Assembly: GCA_001574975.1 (NCBI GenBank) | Contig: KQ965845.1 | Coordinates: 87,451-151,450 of the forward strand | Direction: 5' to 3' | DNA length: 64,000 nt | Source of the DNA: Gonapodya prolifera JEL478 | Taxonomy: Eukaryota > Monoblepharomycota > Monoblepharidomycetes > Monoblepharidales > Gonapodyaceae | Shown here: piece after piece, positions 1-10,648 of the stretch | Layout: each line of letters begins with the position of its first letter | How positions within the stretch are numbered: the stretch's first letter is position 1 | Notes under the pieces: generated by a model | What the model saw: the letters and a program-made list of their open reading frames with translations, nothing else | Told to the model about the DNA's origin: nothing | Databases searched by the model: none | Made by a program: the position numbers and the translations under genes

Positions 1-849
1 GGCCGTGGGTCGCGGTGCAATCAGGTGTGCGTGCGGCGTATGCTGTGGTCCATACCTTCAGGTCATTTTGGTTTCCCCTCCGGAACTTCTGGTCCGGGAC
101 GAGACTGCAATGAACACTAAACAGCAGATGGATGCACATTCATCAAAATCCGCAAAGAATGCATTCATGTTGACTCACATGTCAATCAACTGACCAAATG
201 TCAGCGTTTTACAGCTAGCTGCACTGTGTGCAGTTACCTGCACCTGGGCACGATTTCAGTTGAGCCCCAGGGCTGTAATTCTGTAAGCTTTCCAGAACGC
301 TACTGGTGGCTCTCCTTCCGTCACCATTGGCGTGATTGACCCAAGATGTCGTGTGGGAGTTTCATTGTCCGTTCACTGCAAAGAATACATACTGTCCCGG
401 CTGTCAAATCATGGATTTTCCTTGGAGATCTTCAAGCACCATCATGTCAAGTTAATGCTGCTATGATGGAGCATGTCATTGTCGCGGTCCACGTGTGCCA
501 TTCATATCCTGCGACAGCACGATCTGAACTCTAGGGCTAAATATTGCAATGCAGGAGGTAGCAACCTATCAAAGAATACACTATACTTTCATCCTCTCCC
601 ACCTTGGTACCAAAGAATTGGTTTTCTGAGTTTCTGCACTTCCCAGGTGAAGTTTGGCTTGTTAAGATCTTGACTTTGGACACTTTCGCCACGTCGCGTG
701 GTAAATTCTTCACAAATGGTTTATCATATGTAGCTCATAGCTCAGGTTTTTGGTGAGCCAAAGGAATTTGTTTTGCTGAGAGGTAAGAGATAGAAGTTCA
801 ACAAACGAAGATTGGCAACAGCAAGCACACTCTCTTGATACAAGCCAAC
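1..849. other. No gene recognised; 5' flank of ankyrin remnant
   Basis: I see no credible coding exon on either strand. The stretch is of mixed composition with several loose recurrences of the word CAAAGAAT (near 157, 378, 571 and 610) and a weak direct repeat beginning CACGAT near 249 and 518. These are too degenerate to call an element. Splice-like words occur but join nothing that reads as protein. Confidence 0.4.
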
Positions 850-1950
850 ATGATCCACAACCAGATGCCTCCAGAGTATTGCTCCCCTTCCTCCGCCTCA
901 AATCGGTTCCCTGTGCTCGACTTGCCGTCTGAAATCATAGAGCAGATTGGAACCTTCACCGCATCCAACTGTCTCGCTTTCCCCACGGGCGTGTTGTGGT
1001 GGAAGCGACACTGCAATTTGCAAATGTGCTGGTCATCAGCATCCTTTGCAAGCAAGCTGATATCAATGTACCCATGAGATTTCGGGGTAGACATTGGTAT
1101 GCATATTCACTAGAAGTGACGGCGGCTCAAGGATATTGTGAAGTTGTCCAACATTGCTGAACCTGCCCAGAGCCAGTAGCGGGATCGATCCTTTGCGAAG
1201 TGCCCTTGTGGAGGCATCCAAATACGGGTACACAAAATCCTGTTGGACCAAGGGGTGGATTTGTTTGAGGTTATGGGGCCCTGCCTCGCCGTTGCGATTG
1301 AGAGAGGACATCTGGAAGTAGTGCGACTGCTTCTTAGCCGTGGCTTCACACGATTAGACCAAATGCACTTAGCCCTCCTCTCTGCTTTCGAAGAGGGGCG
1401 CCTCGACATTGTGAACATCCTGGTGTCCTATGGTGCGGAACTCAACTTTCCATTCGAACCTGGCAGTGACATCTGTTCGAAATGCGCAAGCTACCTCATC
1501 AGCGCTGCGTATACTGCGCACCTGGATGCAGTCAAGTTTCTCATTGAACTTGAAGTAGATTTTATCACTCACGACTCCGGTTCAGCCCTCATGGTAGCCG
1601 CCTCTCGCGGTATGACGGATGTCGTAAGCTACCTCCTCGAATGGGGAGCTGATGGTGATTCGGAATGTGGTGATGTGCTTTTCAATGGCACCTATACTGG
1701 CAACAAGGAATTTGTTCGCATCTTGCTCAGATTGGGAGCGAAGGTGGATGGGGTGATAGACATATTGATGCGCGTACGGCTCTGACACTTCTGACGCAAT
1801 GCTTGGAAGAAGCAGAATTATATTATAGAAACTTTATGTGTGACGATCAATGTGACACTACTGGAAGAGAAACCAAAGCAATCGTTGCGGAGTTGGCAAA
1901 TCAGTGTCCAGGTCTGACGTTGAATATACAGACCGAATATTACAATTGCA
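850..1950 (+). pseudogene. Decayed F-box-like/ankyrin-repeat gene
   Basis: The N-terminal part reads FPVLDLPSEIIEQIG followed by CLAFPTG, the same F-box-like opening as the gene remnant at 35709-34791 on the minus strand (FPLLELPSEIIAGVG, LALPTG). Ankyrin helices follow, for example HLEVVRLLLSRG, RLDIVNILVSYGAEL and GMTDVVSYLLEWGAD. The frame is broken at least four times: a stop after codon ISMYP near 1077 with continuation one frame over; a shift near 1157 (GYCEVVQH, then LLNLP in another frame); one near 1232 (ASKYGYTK, then LLDQGVDL); and one in a GGGG run near 1750, after which DARTALTLLTQCLEEAEL continues. Ankyrin proteins bind partners; with an F-box they usually serve SCF ubiquitin ligases. 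Four breaks make decay likelier than sequencing error, although homopolymer errors could explain some. Confidence 0.7.
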
Positions 1951-2003
1951 AAACAATACAGTGGTTTCCAATACTGTCCTTCTCACAACTTCTGTTTTCT
2001 TCC

Positions 2004-4508
2004 CTACTCCGCCGCCCAAGTCACTGCAACTCTATCACCAACATTCATGACGTCCGCAGCGACCAACTCCTCTTTCCCTACCTTCCCCGCCTCGCCAACA
2101 TCACCGCTGTCCATCCCCTCTCCCTCGACGTCGCTCTCACTCTCATCCTCCTCCAACGCCGTATCAAAATTCGCGTTCCTTCCAAAAATATGAGGGCTCG
2201 AGTACGCCAACGGACTCTCTCCCAGCGGCGTCCCAGCAAAGGAGCGCGTGCGGGCCCATCGACCGGGCGGGAGTGGTGGGAGGACGTGCAGGGGTGTCGC
2301 GGGTGTGGTGTCGAAGCGGGGAAGAGAGGGCCGGTCTGGGTCGGCGCCTGGAATGGGGTGTACGGTGCCTGGTGTGCCCGGATGCTCCGCGGTGAGGGAC
2401 CGCCGTGCGTGCTCTGACGACAGCAGACTCGGTCTCGCCACCCTCCCCCCGCTGGCATTGAGTCCCGTGCCGTTGGTGGTCACAGGGGGCCCGAAGTAAT
2501 CCCCGCCCCCGTTCCCTGCCGACACCCGCCTCGCGCTCAAGTCGTCCTCGCTCGTCGCCTTCCCATTCACACCCGGCGTCAACTGTGCCGGGGTTCCCAC
2601 CACGCCTTGCCTTCCCACTCCCGCCGGCGCACCTCCCTCGCCCGCTCCCGTTGCTCCGGCGCCGAAATAGCTCGACAACGTGACGAGCGCCTCCCGCTCC
2701 TGCTGCTCGGCCAAGTTGAGCAATGACTCCCTCCGCGCGTGTTTCAAGTTCGCCCGAATGCTGGTCGAGGCGTGGAGTGCGGCGGGGCGATGGATGAGGG
2801 AAGAGGCGTCGAAGTCGTACCGCCTGCCGAGCGGTTGTCTCTCAGCACGCATGTCCGTTCACGATGGCACCCCCTTCCTCAACCCCCGCCCCGTCGGGGA
2901 CCTACCTCTGCTCATCATTCCGTTCCATCACAAGCACCTCACAATTATTCAAATTCCTCCAACTCTCGAACTCGCCCACTGACTTCCTAAACCACCGCAT
3001 CACAAACAGACGCGCGAGAAGACCGTGCGTGACGATGACGACGATGCTGGGCGGGGAGGGTTTGGTGAGGAGCGAGCGGTACAGGGATTCGAGGAATGCT
3101 GGTCGGGGAGGTCGTGTGGAGGGAGTGGGGCTAAATGTTAAGGAAGGAGAAAATGGAATGGTAAGGAAGGGAGCGACGTACTTGATATACGGTCGTACAC
3201 GTCGGCGCCGGACTCGCCGCTGGTGGGTGACGTGGATTAGTACGTTGATGGGATATGACGGGGAAGAAATTACAACGGCGTTCCGTCTGTCTCGTCAATG
3301 GACTTCCGACCTCGCCCACTGCATCGTTATTATGTTCGTTGCTCCCCCGTCTCGCGATAACCCTCCTTCCTGTCCCATGTCACCTCCCCTCTCCCCGCTT
3401 CAATGCAGACGACACCCCCCCGGCAAGCCCCACTCCGCATTACCACCCCATCCACCCAGCCCCACAACACTCACTGCGGCACCCGATAGAAAAACGTCCC
3501 ATACCGCCTCCTCTCGGCCTTGATCGCCTCCATCTCCACAAAGTTTTGGAAGTTGCCCCAATCCTGTTCCCGCAGACGGGGCTCTTCGAACGCCGAGACG
3601 CATTCGGCGCCGCCAAATGAGGTCGCGATGGAGTGGAAGGTTTGGCGGGTGCGGAGGTACGGGCTGCGTGGTGGCGGAGACGAGGTGAGAGATGGAGCCG
3701 TCCCATGTCGACCGCGACTCCGTTCTTCATGCTACGGGAAAGTCCCATCGGCCAGCGGCCCGACGTGCCACTTCACGTCCATGCGTTACAGATCCTTCGA
3801 GAGGAGATACGTCTATGCCGGCGGACACCAAGCAACAGACGTGCAGCGCCCTTGATCAACACGCTCCAAATCCTTCTCCCCCTTCTAAGGACGTCGACAC
3901 AGCTCCCAAGTCCTCGCCCGAGTCGTATCCTCGCCTCGCAACCACCGTGAAGGCTAAAAAACTCACCTGACATAAAACCGCACTCGATCTCCCTCCTTTA
4001 CGTGTGCCCTGATGATTTTCCCCGCCTCGACCGCCTGTTGGCGTCCCTTAGGCGTAAGTTCCAGTTTTTCATCCGGCTTTTTTCGCAATTGTGGTCGCAA
4101 ATGGGTCAGTCTTCGCCTCTTCCCTGACATCCACGTCCGACCCCAGCAACCAACGAAACGAACCTTGTACGCCATGACGTTCCAGTCGACGTTTCCCTCG
4201 CTCTCGCCGTGTCGCACAAGGATGATTTTTCGCGGCATGCAGCGTTTCCACTGGTCTTCCCTGGGCTCCTTACACTCTGACCCTTCTCCATCTCCCTCGT
4301 CCTCGCCTTGCCACTCTCCCGCCCCCCGCCCCGCGACACAGGATGCGATGTAGACACTCGCGCCCACCGCGGCTATGATGAGCGGGACGGAATCGCGCGG
4401 GGAGTGACCGGAGAGCGCGAGACGGGTCGAGGAAAACGACAGCACGAGAACGGCAGCCGTCGCCGCAGCCAGGGAGGCGATGCGCGGAGGTGCTAGGGCG
4501 GTGTGCAT
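2004..4508 (-). CDS. DET1-like histidine phosphatase (phosphoglycerate mutase superfamily)
   Basis: Six exons (4508-4164, 4076-3967, 3663-3475, 3219-3182, 3098-2906, 2838-2004) keep frame and give 569 residues. The core matches yeast Det1/YDR051C-type phosphatases: RHGESEGN with the phospho-acceptor His near residue 100, SPYLRTRQTF, the family signature LREQDWGNFQ, HGESGADVYDR, STFLESLYR, the second catalytic His in VIVTHG, and NLNNCEVLVM. In yeast the family acts in ergosterol transport. Upstream of the canonical start (M at 4238) the frame stays open and encodes two hydrophobic segments (roughly residues 8-30 and 40-57), so I chose the start at 4508 and infer a membrane anchor; a start at 4238 is the alternative. 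The last exon adds about 270 low-complexity, acidic, proline-rich residues not expected in the family. Confidence 0.85.
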
Positions 4509-5785
4509 GCGGCGTGATGCGAGAATGGCGCGTATGGAGGACGGGGGAGAGTAGGCTGTGGTTGCGAGTGGGTTTGCGGGTCTGGTAAACCTTGGAGTTT
4601 TTGATCTGCCCCGCGCAGCGGGCAAAATTTTTGGGGGTAGTTTTTGATCCATTCTTGGTTTCAATTTTTGACGGGTTGGGGTTTTTGACGTTGACATGAG
4701 CGCAAGAACCCAAATCCGAGAGCAAAAAAGTGCTCAAATGCGTTGACGCACTTGTGGTAGTGAAAGTGACTTGCTTCAGTGGGAACTGTGCACTCTACAT
4801 GCACGTGCGTCATTGGTGAATGGTGATGTGAAAGCAATCAGGCCTGTAATTCATTCTCCACTCTGCGCACATAGGACTTAACTATTCAATCTTCCGTAGT
4901 TTTGTGGTGCAATAAGTTGCATGATATTATCAAAGCAAACCATGTCGAACTTGCCGTGGCAATTCAAAATACAAAGCCCGCAGCTCACCTCACTCTTCAA
5001 GAATAGTCACCAATTTGTGGCAGACGTATTTTTGCACATGGGTATTTGTATTTTGGGTTGACAATCAGCAGCAGTCCACAAGAACCTGTGGTGAACTTGA
5101 ACATATGTGCCTCAATGCTCAAACCAGTTACTGATTGAATGTACACTCATCACATCGAGATCTCCCATCAAAACTCACTTCATAATCATTCCTCCATACT
5201 GTTACGAGAGTTTGATGCCTCTCGTAGCATTCCAAGTGGGCGTAGAGATGTATTACGCTTCCACAAGTCTACCAAAGAACCAAAACTTCTCGTCAGCCTT
5301 GATCACAGCTGTCAATTAACTTGAAGCTCCTAGAAATGCACAAATCATAAATGAAAAGGTACTCAAGTCCATTTTAGTATGAAAGAGCAAGGCTAGATGA
5401 GTGATCCTGAGTGTGCTGTTTTCACATCATGAGAGAGTCTCATACCCGTCTAATGATAAAACACTTCCCTCCCATGCAGATAGCCAGCCACCAGCTACTC
5501 AGTGTAGACTGTGGTATGCTGGAAGACCACGAAATAGGTCAATGCCCCTGATATGCAAGCACTCAGTCCGAAACAAAAAAGGATCTTCAAGACTTCCTGG
5601 GGATTTCCAACCAAGAAACACATTTATTGAATAGTGCAATATAGAATGCCAAGATACTCTCCAACAGTGGGGAGAGGCGGACGAATACACTGTTCCCACC
5701 ACTCGTGACCGCCAACATCCACAACACTGCTTTAAGTAGTAAATTTCTCTCACCTTGCTGTTGGCGACTTCAGTTTTAGCCAGTA
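4509..5785. other. AT-rich gap without recognisable gene
   Basis: From about 4740 the composition drops to AT-rich and no exon reads as protein on either strand. An imperfect inverted repeat (listed separately) is centred near 5011. The first 200 bases upstream of 4508 are the presumed promoter of the phosphatase gene. Confidence 0.4.
4870..5150. repeat. Imperfect inverted repeat, centre about 5011
   Basis: The reverse complement of 4957-4979 (GGGCTTTGTATTTTGAATTG) matches 5040-5062 (GGGTATTTGTATTTTGGGTT), and ATTCAATC at 4884-4891 mirrors GATTGAAT at 5133-5140, both about the same centre. Arms are about 140 bases. It may be a foldback element or remnant, similar in style to, but smaller than, the palindrome at 8.4-10.0 kb. 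Confidence 0.45.
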
Positions 5786-5968
5786 CTAAATGACCTCCAC
5801 CTTCTCGTTCCAGATACCGCGAGCGAGTCGCACGTGGCACATCAACCTCCCGCACAGTGGGCAGGGAAGGTGCAAAAAGGCACGAGTGCAGAGATCGTGG
5901 TACGCGCACTGAAATGTCGGCTCCCGCAGATCGAATTCAGTCTTGGAAGAGAAGCATTCCACAATGCG
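5786..5968 (-). pseudogene. Orphan zinc-binding (RING-like) coding fragment
   Basis: The minus strand encodes RIVECFSSKTEFDLREPTFQ and then CAYHDLCTRAF, LHLPCPLCGRLMCH, ending in KVEVI and a stop at 5786. The C-x2-H-x2-C spacing followed by CPLC resembles the second half of a RING or related zinc finger. No start codon or complementary N-terminal zinc-ligand half was found; a possible upstream piece (MGGRDCETRF, near 6115) would need an intron too short to be credible. It could be the last exon of an unrecognised gene or a remnant. Function is not assigned. Confidence 0.3.
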
Positions 5969-6689
5969 GGGCGCGCGTCATATTAAACTGTACGCTCTGC
6001 GCCGGCAGGTCCGAGCACTCACCTTATTCCACCACCTCCTTGCACGACTTCGCGACTCCCAGTAACTTCGTCTTCCGCTCGTCTCAAACCTCGTTTCGCA
6101 GTCCCTCCCACCCATTTCTGTTGTCATCTGCCGTTCCTCCCGCCAACCGTACCCAACCTTTGTTATCCATCCTTTGACTCAAGATACTCCAACCGCATCC
6201 CATAAATGTGGACATGTTGGCGTACACATGTGCAGCGCTCATCTGATGGGGTGGAGGACGTCCCTTTTGTCAGAAGTCCCTCTAGTGGAAGACGGAGGGC
6301 CCGTACTTCCTTTGTGGGCTCCGGCTCCCGGGCGTTACCAACGTGGCAGAAGATGTCCGACGCTGCTGAGGAGGCTCTGCCAACCGAAAAGGCTGGTATT
6401 GAAGACGGAGAGTGATCCTTCCATACCAGCAGCTCCGACCCTTGCACGGCTCCCAATTCCATGGTTCTGCCTCCCAGCCCCCACAAATTCCCAGGAGAGT
6501 GTTTTGGGTGGATGACACGACCCGAGTTTGGGTGCATCGGGGCACTTGGTTCCAGCGTTGTCCAAAGTCCCCAGAAGTGAGAAGTGTCGGCAGAAATGAG
6601 CTGAAATTCTAACCGAGACTCCAGAATGATTGGGATTCTGTATTTCACGCACACCATAACAAACTTTTCCAAACCGCTATATGTACTTC

Positions 6690-6718
6690 NNNNNNNNNNN
6701 NNNNNNNNNNNNNNNNNN
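6690..6718. other. Assembly gap (29 N)
   Basis: A run of undetermined bases. Open frames that cross it should not be trusted. The true length of the gap is unknown. Confidence 0.95.
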
Positions 6719-6742
6719 CCTTTCCCGCCGGCCGCCCTAGCC

Positions 6743-8166
6743 CTACTCATCCGGCAACTCCTCCACAAACGTATTCAAATCCACCCTCTTCTCCATCAAC
6801 CCCCTGTACGTCAGAGCCCTCGAACTCCACACTTCTTCCGATCTCTTCCTTCTCCTGTAAAACGCGCCGGGGACGAGTTGGGAGGAGTCCCGGGGTGGTA
6901 GGGAGGAGGAGGAGGAAGGGAAGACGGAAGTGTGCAGAATGAGCCACGCGGGCGTGTCAGCGCCTTGGTCGGGTGAGAGTTGGGTCAGGTGGCGGGGTCC
7001 GTACTTGGCCGTCTGCAAATTATCGTCGAGTGCATGAGTTCGGTCAGTCGCTTCAGCCTCGGTCAGCGCCGAGCAGCGCCAGGCCTTGATGTCGCTCCGC
7101 GACGGCACCATGGTCAGCACTGTCGCACCTAGGCCTTGGGTTCGCTCCGCGAGGATCATTCCGCTCCGCGGTGTATTCGCCTCCGGCGGACGCGTCGCAT
7201 CGCTCGACAGCCTCTGTCAGCGCTATCGCGCTTAGGCCTCGGTGTCCTCCCTCCGCTCGCGTTGCTCGCTCCTGTCGGACCGTCTCTTGAACCCACCTGG
7301 TCTGTATATACCGCCCCCGGACAACACGCCACCACAACCACCCTCTCCCTCTCGGGTCTCTTGTCCTCCTCCCTCGCAAGCGCCCTCGCCAAGCAATGCA
7401 CGCCCATCTTGGCCGTACAGTACACGTGGCGGTAGTAACCCTCCTTCTCTGGCCCGCCTGCGTCCTCGGGGTCGGTCTCACGGGCGAGAAGCTCCACCCA
7501 CCGGTGCATCATGGTGTCGATATCGTCGGGTCCCGTTTCCTCCGACAAGAACTTTTCCCGCAACGTGGGTGAGACCATTGAGAGCCGCCCAATCATTGAC
7601 CCGATAAACACCACCCTGGCCCCCTGGCGTAAGTGGGGCCAGAGCGTGGCCGCGACGTCCCGTACGCCCCAGTAGTTTGTGCCCATGACCTCTGCGACGA
7701 CGTGCGGGCGGAGATCTGCGTCCGGGTAGGATACGCCCGCGTTGCACACGAGCGCGTCGATGCAAAGCTGGCCGTGTTGCGAGACGAGGAAGGTGGCGAG
7801 GGAGTTGATTTGGGAGAGGTCGGTGACGTCCAGGACGTGATGTCGCACGTCCACGGACTCGACGCCTGCGGTTTGGACTTCGGAGCGGATCTCGTCGGCG
7901 GCTGCTTGGCATCGCTCGGCGCTTCGACCGGTGAGGTAGACGACCAGAGGGCGGGGTGGGGAGTTGAATGTGGAGGATGGGTATTGGAGGGCGAGCAGGC
8001 GGACGATTGAGAGGCCAATTCCCTTGTTGCTGAGTGTGTGGTGAGATAGTTGAGGTGGGTGGATGCGTTGAGTGAGGTGAAGACGACGAGCGAAGACAAG
8101 AAGAAACACGCACGCGCCCGTCACGACAGCAACACGCGCACTCCCGTCTTTTGTGTCCGCAGTCAT
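6743..8166 (-). CDS. Carbonyl-reductase-type short-chain dehydrogenase
   Basis: Three exons (8166-8114, 8029-7297, 7012-6743) give 351 residues, longer than the usual 250-290. The cofactor motif VVTGANKGIG is split by intron 1 (donor GTGCGT) and restored by splicing. Further family landmarks are NAG in LVCNAGVSYPD, the active-site Ser region VVFIGSMIGRLS, the catalytic Tyr-x3-Lys in VYCTAKMG, and CPGAVYTDQ followed after intron 2 by TAKYGP and SPDQGADTPAWLIL. This arrangement is typical of NADPH-dependent carbonyl reductases acting on aldehydes and quinones; the true substrate is not deducible. Intron 2 (284 bases) is almost filled by a modular repeat shared with two introns of the TLC gene. 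The C-terminal 60 residues are basic and Ser-rich and lack a recognised domain. Confidence 0.88.
7030..7296 (-). repeat. Intronic modular repeat, copy A (dehydrogenase intron 2)
   Basis: On the sense (minus) strand, modules recur: CACCGAGGCCTAAGCGCGA, GCGCTGACAGAGGCTGTCGA, CGTCCGCCGGAGGCGAA and CCGCGGAGCGGA. The series then partly repeats (AAGGCCTAGGTGCGACAGTG, GCGCTGACCGAGGCTG). The same modules in the same orientation occur in introns 1 and 3 of the TLC gene. The repeat begins within about 20-50 bases of the donor site, as in the other copies. Confidence 0.75.
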
Positions 8167-8439
8167 CGCGTGTCTGTTTCCGCAGTGCGAGTCGAATGAC
8201 CGGATTTTGTATGAGTCGTGAGGTTGCTGCGGTCACTGCTCACTCGCCACCACCGAAGTCCGCGGATGTGATTCCGTGGCGGGGCAGAAAGTGAATGATG
8301 CGAAAATACAGCCACGGTACTCTGGAGAAACGTTTTTGACGGGCGTGGCCTTTCCTTTTCTGGGGAAATTAAATTGCGCTCATTGTCAAATGTCAACCGT
8401 TGACCCTTTATGAGGTTGCTTGACGTCTAAAACGGAAGG

Positions 8440-10010
8440 CTTTACTATGCCACCAGTAAATTCACCAGGGTTTTACCTTGCTTAACTGTTTTGTTCCAAG
8501 ATTGAACCAACATCTATGAGTGGCGGTGACAGTTTGAAAAGAACGTGTGCAGTTCCACTCCACATGTGAATGATCTTACAAGCTTTTTAATGCTTTGAAT
8601 GTATTATTCCAGGGTCTCAGGAATCTAATGACATTTGACTGACAGTGGAGTTCACAGCCTCACAAAAAATTCCAGAGCACTGGGCTTTTCCATGACCTAT
8701 TGTATTCTATGAATATGTGACATAACATTGCTTGTTCAGGAAGTACATTGGTGTGATACTCCTGCACCATGACATCAAACTAGTTTTGGTTTCTCTGGGC
8801 AACACCATTTGATGATGTCTGCCTGTGACACACAAGTGGGTTGTGTTGCAAGCTCAGAGCAGGGTTGCTGTGCCTTCTTATCACCAAGTGGCTTTAGCCT
8901 CTTGCAGAAGCAAGTGTAACTCAGTGATTAGAGAACTTTTTGTCAACACTGATCTCCACACAAGTGGCAGCAACAGCTGTAATGATTTCACAATCCTCTT
9001 TTTTATGCTGTCTCATCATTGCATACAGTAATACTCCCTGAAGCTTTCTTTTTTGGTCTCCTTTGAGTCCATGTTACATGCTGTGTGCACTCCTTGTGAA
9101 TGTAATTTTGTTTTGCCTCCCAATCCAACCACCAAAAAAAGGATGCCACTCATGCAAGAGCTGTGAAGTTGCATGACACAGTCCCATGAGGGATCAGCTA
9201 ACAATTGTACTTTATCTGTGATGGTAGTTGAATAGTGAAACATGATGCTGTGTTATCTGGTGCAGAAGGCCTTATTAACAATCACACAATGCCAGATCTC
9301 TGCAGTGTTTCAAACTCTAGCAAGGTGCACAAAATATAGCATACATAAGGAGTGCACACATCACTGGACATCATGGACTCAAAGCAGATCAAAAAAGAAA
9401 GATTGAGGGACAATCACAGTAATTGTTTTTGAACTGAAGCCAACATAGAATTGAAAATTCACTGCAACTGTTGTGGCCACTTATGAGAAGTTCAGGTTTT
9501 GACAAAATGTACTCTCATTGAGCAGCTCTGTGCATGAGCAAACATTATTTTGTATACTGAATTGGTGGACTATGTCTCTTGGAGTCTTGGTGATATAAGT
9601 TGTTGCAACTCAACTTTTCAGCTCACAAGGATCCTGTGTCTCAGGCAGAAGCCATCAATTGGTGTTGCCTAGAGATACCAAAACTAATTTTATGTCTGTG
9701 ATGGTTTGGTGACTGTCATGTCAAGATAATTCTCAATCTAGCACAGCTATGAAAGAAATTCACAGAATACAAATACCTATGCCTGAAAACGGATTGTGCT
9801 CTAGAGTCTGGTATGAGGGTGTGAGCTCTGCAGTCACATTATGTATCCCCACCAAGTCCTGAGATCCTGGGAAAATACATATGAACCATTGAAGACATCA
9901 TAAAGGCACCAAATGAAATTCCTATTCTTCCCCTCTGGTCTCTGCCACTTCTTGTAAAACTTTTGACACCACTTTGAGATGTGAGGTTCTATGGTTGTCA
10001 AAAACTATTT
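8440..10010. repeat. Long imperfect palindrome (foldback element), centre about 9225
   Basis: No gene is present between 8167 and 10648. Instead the left half is the reverse complement of the right half at many points about one centre: 8768-8820 against 9640-9700 (core GGTGTTGCC[C/T]AGAGA, ACCAAAACTA); 9046-9105 against 9337-9405 (AAGGAGTGCACACA, CATGGACTCAAAG, AAAAAAGAAAG); 8641-8690 against 9785-9840 (TGCTCTGGAATTTTTTG against TGCTCTAGAGTCTGG); 8590-8630 against 9860-9895 (CCTGAGACCCTGG against CCTGAGATCCTGG); 8475-8520 against 9976-10010. Arms are about 770 bases with roughly 65-75% matching by eye and run almost to the centre. It is AT-rich. The outer ends and any target duplication were not resolved. 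A foldback or large MITE-like element, or an inverted duplication, are the candidates. Confidence 0.75.
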
Positions 10011-10648
10011 TATGAATGATGCTGAAGTCAGAAAACGTTGAGCAAGGCCCTACAATTGTTTTAATGCTCTCGCAAACATACACTTCTCTCACTGGGTGGT
10101 GCAAACACAATTTCATGTTGCAAGGCAATCAGTAGGGTTGTTCCTTTCTTGACATCACCTTCTGAAACAATTGAACAACGCAGCAAACCAGTAAAAGGGT
10201 TCAAATATCATGCAATACGGCACTATTCAATATAAGTCTCACTATTGCAGGAAAAAACCACGCAATCCATCAAATGAATCATGTCTTGTTTGTGATCAGC
10301 TCAAAACCTGCCACTTGTCACCCAAGACCGAAAAGTTAGTTAAAACAATTGAGTGAGCATGACACCCTGGCAAATTGCCACTTGTGGAGCAAAGCCCTCC
10401 ATTTCAGCCATCCAGCAACCTTGTGGTTTGTTGGTTATTGTCTTTGACATGGAGCACCATTTCCGCAAAGTGGAGCCAAGGGGCACACCTGTCACAAAAC
10501 AGAGAGCAATTTCTGACGTCAGAAGTATGTGCGATCATTGAACTTCATGAAGTATGGCATGCGCCCCGCCGAACTGGCGGTATTGTAATCGTATTGGTCA
10601 AAAGAATGCCTAATATGCACATTCCACAACCTCTCTAAACATACGTAC
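10010..10648. other. Non-coding flank between palindrome and TLC gene
   Basis: AT-rich sequence without a convincing exon on either strand. It contains the 3' flank of the TLC-domain gene that ends at 10649. Confidence 0.4.

Noticed and set aside
6163-6768. Minus-strand open frame across the N gap
   Set aside because: It crosses undetermined bases and shows no domain or codon-like constraint.
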